A stretch of DNA of 64,000 bases from contig JAPFDX010000003.1 in the NCBI GenBank assembly GCA_026168605.1, positions 1 through 64,000 on the forward strand, given 5' to 3'. A model generated the notes under the pieces. That model saw only the letters and a list, made by a program, of their open reading frames with translations. It did not search any database and was not told where the DNA came from. Source of the stretch: Roseburia sp. (lineage in GTDB: Bacteria; Bacillota; Clostridia; Lachnospirales; Lachnospiraceae). How positions within the stretch are numbered: the stretch's first letter is position 1; the number at the start of each line of letters is the position of its first letter. Shown here one piece after another: positions 61,075 through 64,000 of the stretch. Position numbers and translations under genes: made by a program.

Positions 61075-62682
61075 CTATTTCCGTTCCAGCGAGACCCCGG
61101 TTAAAATCTCTCCGTCGCCGTCCTCATACTGGATCGTCACCATATCCTCGATATTTAAAATCGTCGCAACCGGATATTCCCGTCCGTTGACCAGATAATA
61201 AACCGGCTGCTCCGCCAGACGGATGAAATAGTAGGTATCTCCGTCCATAACGGCAGAACGCATCTCAGCGACCCTTCCGGTCACCTCAGAGGTCTTCACC
61301 TCCGGCGCTTTTTCCTCCTCCGCGATTCCGCTCTTGACAAGCTGCTGCATATAATTTTCCTGACATTCCTCCACCGTCGTTCCGGTCGCCACGATCTGAT
61401 ACTGGCTGACGTTGACCATCGCATACATCTTCACAAGCTGTGACGCATCCTTAAGCGCCATAAAGTAGGTCGGCTCGTTGCCGATATTTAAAAGGATCGG
61501 GAACGTCGCCTGATAGCTGTACTGCTGCACCGCTCCCTGCGCAGAGTTCATACCCGCCTGCTCGTTTGCGCCCGCGCAGGCATAATAGCGCGCCTCCTTC
61601 GTCCTCTGGTTCACCAGAATGAATCCAAGGTTACTCTCATCTCCGCCCACAGATGTAATTCCGGTGTAAACCCAGACGTCATCATCCATCGCGATATAGT
61701 TATAGCCTGTTGTCGTCTTGGTACAGCCGCTCTGTCCCAGCACAGAATTCCAGAAACCGCCCTGATACATACCATAATAATCATACTGCTGCAAGATCAG
61801 ATCCGCACTGCATACACGGTCGACCCATGACGGCACATCGCCGATCTCGTAGAACCGGCTTTCTCCGGTCACAGCATTGACAAGCACCGCCCCCGTCACA
61901 TCCGTACCTCCAAAAAGACCGATCGTATTCGTCACGGTCGTTGCACACCAGTAGGGCACACCCTCGTCGTCCACCTCGAAATTCACGTCATAAAACATCT
62001 TTGTCGGATAATGGAACCGGAGGTAACGGTCAATATTGCGGTTTAACGGCTCTGACGGCGAATACTTCATTCCCTCCTCAAGGCGCTGCACGCTGACCTC
62101 CTGCGTCACCATGTCGATCAGCAGATATGCCGGAATACCCTCGCTGCGGTTGTTAAACCATTTGATAAGCCCGCCATAATTGAGGTAGGTCGCGCGCACC
62201 GGTCTGTCCTGATAATTGATCTGCGCCGAAGCACCATCCACCTCGAACTGAGAAACAAGATCCGACAGCTCGCCCATCTTCTTATTGGCAAGCGTATTGG
62301 CGGAATCGGCGTCCAGCATCGGAATCTGATCCCACTTTAGCTCTTTGACTTCCTTTGAGAAATCGCCCTCCTGCATCGGAAGTAACTCCGCGTATGTCTT
62401 TGCGCGGAAAATCACGCTTCCGGCAAGACCGCCGATGGCGCTGATCGCCAGAAATGCCGCCGCAACCACCACCGGAACGGTACATTTTTTCAGCAAATGT
62501 TTGAAATATTCCTTTACGCCGGAAGCCTTATAGCCTGTCACGAAAATGTTGCATCCGCAGTACACGATGCACAGCAGATATACAAACAGATAAAAATCCG
62601 GCGAATGCATATTCAGCGCCGGCAGCTTTACATAGAAATAAAGCACTCCAAATACCACAGTAACCAGTAAACTAATCAGCAT
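61075..62682 (-). CDS. Membrane-anchored protein with a large extracytoplasmic domain, function unknown
   Basis: A 535-residue protein. Transmembrane segments lie at about residues 1-20, 28-50 and 70-92. The remaining 440 residues are predicted outside the cell, with repeated short beta blocks of the form LINQRTKEARYYACAG and LVNAVTGESRFYEIGDVP, which recall tandem sugar- or peptide-binding repeats. A motif-like WDQIPMLDADSANTLANKKM is near residue 115. I do not recognise the family, and no catalytic motif stands out. Confidence 0.7.
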   Translation of the reverse strand: MLISLLVTVVFGVLYFYVKLPALNMHSPDFYLFVYLLCIVYCGCNIFVTGYKASGVKEYFKHLLKKCTVPVVVAAAFLAISAIGGLAGSVIFRAKTYAELLPMQEGDFSKEVKELKWDQIPMLDADSANTLANKKMGELSDLVSQFEVDGASAQINYQDRPVRATYLNYGGLIKWFNNRSEGIPAYLLIDMVTQEVSVQRLEEGMKYSPSEPLNRNIDRYLRFHYPTKMFYDVNFEVDDEGVPYWCATTVTNTIGLFGGTDVTGAVLVNAVTGESRFYEIGDVPSWVDRVCSADLILQQYDYYGMYQGGFWNSVLGQSGCTKTTTGYNYIAMDDDVWVYTGITSVGGDESNLGFILVNQRTKEARYYACAGANEQAGMNSAQGAVQQYSYQATFPILLNIGNEPTYFMALKDASQLVKMYAMVNVSQYQIVATGTTVEECQENYMQQLVKSGIAEEEKAPEVKTSEVTGRVAEMRSAVMDGDTYYFIRLAEQPVYYLVNGREYPVATILNIEDMVTIQYEDGDGEILTGVSLERK

Positions 62683-62706
62683 ATTCCTTCCTCCCTCTTG
62701 ACACCC

Positions 62707-63573
62707 TTAATTACATCCGCGAAATCCTTTTCCGATGATCTCGCTGCTGTTTGTGATCGCAATAAATGCGGTCGGCTGGTTCCTCCGGATATAATTCCGC
62801 AGCTCCACCGCCTGGCTCCTCTTCATGATCGTAATGATCACGCTTTTCTGATTGTGCTCGTATGCGCCCTCCGCCGCGTAGACCGTCGCGCTGCGCTTTA
62901 GTTCGTGCGTGATAAATTCACAGATTGGCTCCGGATCATTGCAGATGATCGTAAAATATTTACACAGATTGATACTCTCGATCACATTATCCACGACGAG
63001 CGACTTCGCGAGCAGACCGCAGAGTGAGAAAAGTCCCGTCTGCGCGTCAAACACCATGCACGATGCGACAACGATCCCCAGATCCACCAGAAACAGCGCG
63101 CCGCCGATATTCAGCTTCGTGTACTTCCGCAGCACCATCGCGATAATATCCGTCCCTCCCCCGGAAGCGCCGATATTAAACAGGATCGCCGAGCTGAATG
63201 CCGGAAGCACGATCGCATAGATCAGCTCCAGCACCGGCTGATCTGTGAGCGCGTGTTCCATCGGAAACCACAGCTCCGCCAGACTTAACCCCGCCGACAT
63301 CAGCAGGCTGACATACACCGTGCGGATGCCAAAGCTTTTTCCCAGAAAAACAAATCCGACGACGAGCAGCGCCATATTGATGATAAACGTAATATCTCCC
63401 GGTGAAAACGGAAGCACAGCCGCCAGCACGACCGCGATACCCGTGACTCCGCCAAACGAAAAATTATTCGGGAATTTAAACACATAAACACCCACAACCA
63501 GTATCAGTGTGGCTACTGTGAGTACTGCGTATTCTTCCAATACTCTTTTTGCTTTTCCTGCGTTCTTAAACAT
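62707..63573 (-). CDS. YitT family membrane protein (DUF161 plus DUF2179)
   Basis: The start is ATG 63573 (AAGGAATAGAAAAG upstream), giving 288 residues. Five to six transmembrane helices (residues 10-195; NNFSFGGVTGIAVVLAAVLP; FNIGASGGGTDIIAMVLRKY) are followed by a cytosolic DUF2179 domain (ICNDPEPICEFITHELKRSA). Function is unknown; transport is suspected for the family. Confidence 0.9.
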   Translation of the reverse strand: MFKNAGKAKRVLEEYAVLTVATLILVVGVYVFKFPNNFSFGGVTGIAVVLAAVLPFSPGDITFIINMALLVVGFVFLGKSFGIRTVYVSLLMSAGLSLAELWFPMEHALTDQPVLELIYAIVLPAFSSAILFNIGASGGGTDIIAMVLRKYTKLNIGGALFLVDLGIVVASCMVFDAQTGLFSLCGLLAKSLVVDNVIESINLCKYFTIICNDPEPICEFITHELKRSATVYAAEGAYEHNQKSVIITIMKRSQAVELRNYIRRNQPTAFIAITNSSEIIGKGFRGCN

Positions 63574-63645
63574 CGTCTTTTCTATTCCTTGTAGTGTGAA
63601 ATTATATTCCAAGCATATCATTGAATCTGTATGTTTACAAGCCTT

Positions 63646-64000
63646 TTACACGACACGCTTCTCCATCCATCTGCCCCGCTTGTAACGCACCGCAAAAAAC
63701 AGCGAGCGGAACACCCAGTCAACATACATCGCAACCCAGACGCCGAGCACGCCAAGCCCCAGCGTGTCCGCGAAAAAGTAACTGCTCGCCACGCGGAACA
63801 CCCACATGGAGAACACGCTGACCCCCATCGTATACTTCGCGTCGCCCGCAGCGCGCAGCACGTTCGGCAGCGTAAAGCTGAGCGGCCAGATCAGCACTGC
63901 ACAGACGGCATAGCTGATCAAAAGCTCCACCGCAATCTCCTCAGCCTCCCCCGACAGCGCAAAGCAGGACACCAGCGGTCGCACACCGAAAACCAGAGCT
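63646..64000 (-). CDS. MATE family transporter, 3' end (partial at window edge)
   Basis: The frame is open to the window edge (118 residues seen, in frame through AALVFGVRPLVS-type text before the first possible start). It has the MATE C-terminal bundle: AEEIAVELLISYAVCAVLIW, then PLSFTLPNVLRAAGDAKYTM, then the last helices. It is a different gene from the MATE protein at 45464. The N-terminus is outside the window. Confidence 0.85.
   Translation of the reverse strand, partial: ALVFGVRPLVSCFALSGEAEEIAVELLISYAVCAVLIWPLSFTLPNVLRAAGDAKYTMGVSVFSMWVFRVASSYFFADTLGLGVLGVWVAMYVDWVFRSLFFAVRYKRGRWMEKRVV

Overview
The window looks like chromosome of a motile, butyrate-producing Lachnospiraceae bacterium (Clostridia; Roseburia/Agathobacter-like). 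Support from the sequence: a full-length butyryl-CoA:acetate CoA-transferase of the Roseburia type (23430-24770), a SCIFF ranthipeptide with its radical SAM maturase (17113-18790), late flagellar genes in Clostridia order, an iron-sulfur type two-subunit serine dehydratase, and moderate GC with AT-rich intergenic regions. I found no IS element, prophage or CRISPR array. Most genes are on the minus strand.

Region 1 (1-4972) is a putative flagellin-glycosylation island: three paralogous CgeB/DUF3880-like glycosyltransferases, a GT2-type glycosyltransferase and an unknown protein, ending at a terminator shared with flagellin. Region 2 (4992-15752) is a late flagellar block, all minus: flgM, flgN, two different flgK, flgL, fliW, csrA / flaG, fliD, fliS, fliT-like / flagellin. 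Each of the three transcription units has a sigma-D-like promoter (CCGATAT with a 16-nt spacer). The flagellin leader carries CsrA-type hairpins, so fliW-csrA and their probable target are in one window.

Region 3 (15781-26892) holds the SCIFF operon (scfA, scfB, PLP decarboxylase), a lipoprotein, an AT-rich RhuM gene, rlmD, a GT2-TPR glycosyltransferase, the butyrate gene, serine dehydratase and a His-rich CsoR-family regulator. Region 4 (27093-45296) holds an LTA synthase-like protein, an unknown membrane protein with a zinc ribbon, a CDF transporter, signal peptidase I, a chemoreceptor, an orphan response regulator, a cation exchanger behind a yybP-ykoY (Mn2+) riboswitch with a resolvable terminator, a GPH sugar transporter, two tandem diguanylate cyclases, a 2-isopropylmalate synthase fused to an AraC DNA-binding domain, nth and an alkyltransferase-like gene.

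Region 5 (45464-56361) is a MATE transporter and a glycoside-use operon under a divergent ROK regulator: GH3, CUT2-type ABC importer with two permeases, esterase, beta-phosphoglucomutase. The GH3 has a His-Asp acid/base dyad and shares an operon with pgmB, which suggests phosphorolysis giving beta-glucose-1-phosphate. Region 6 (56366-64000) has an AT-rich AAA-type ATPase preceded by three 29-bp direct repeats, tRNA-Pro(GGG), a MarR regulator with an operator palindrome, an SGNH hydrolase, a small alarmone synthetase, a UDP-sugar pyrophosphorylase, a conserved membrane protein, a YitT protein and the end of another MATE transporter.
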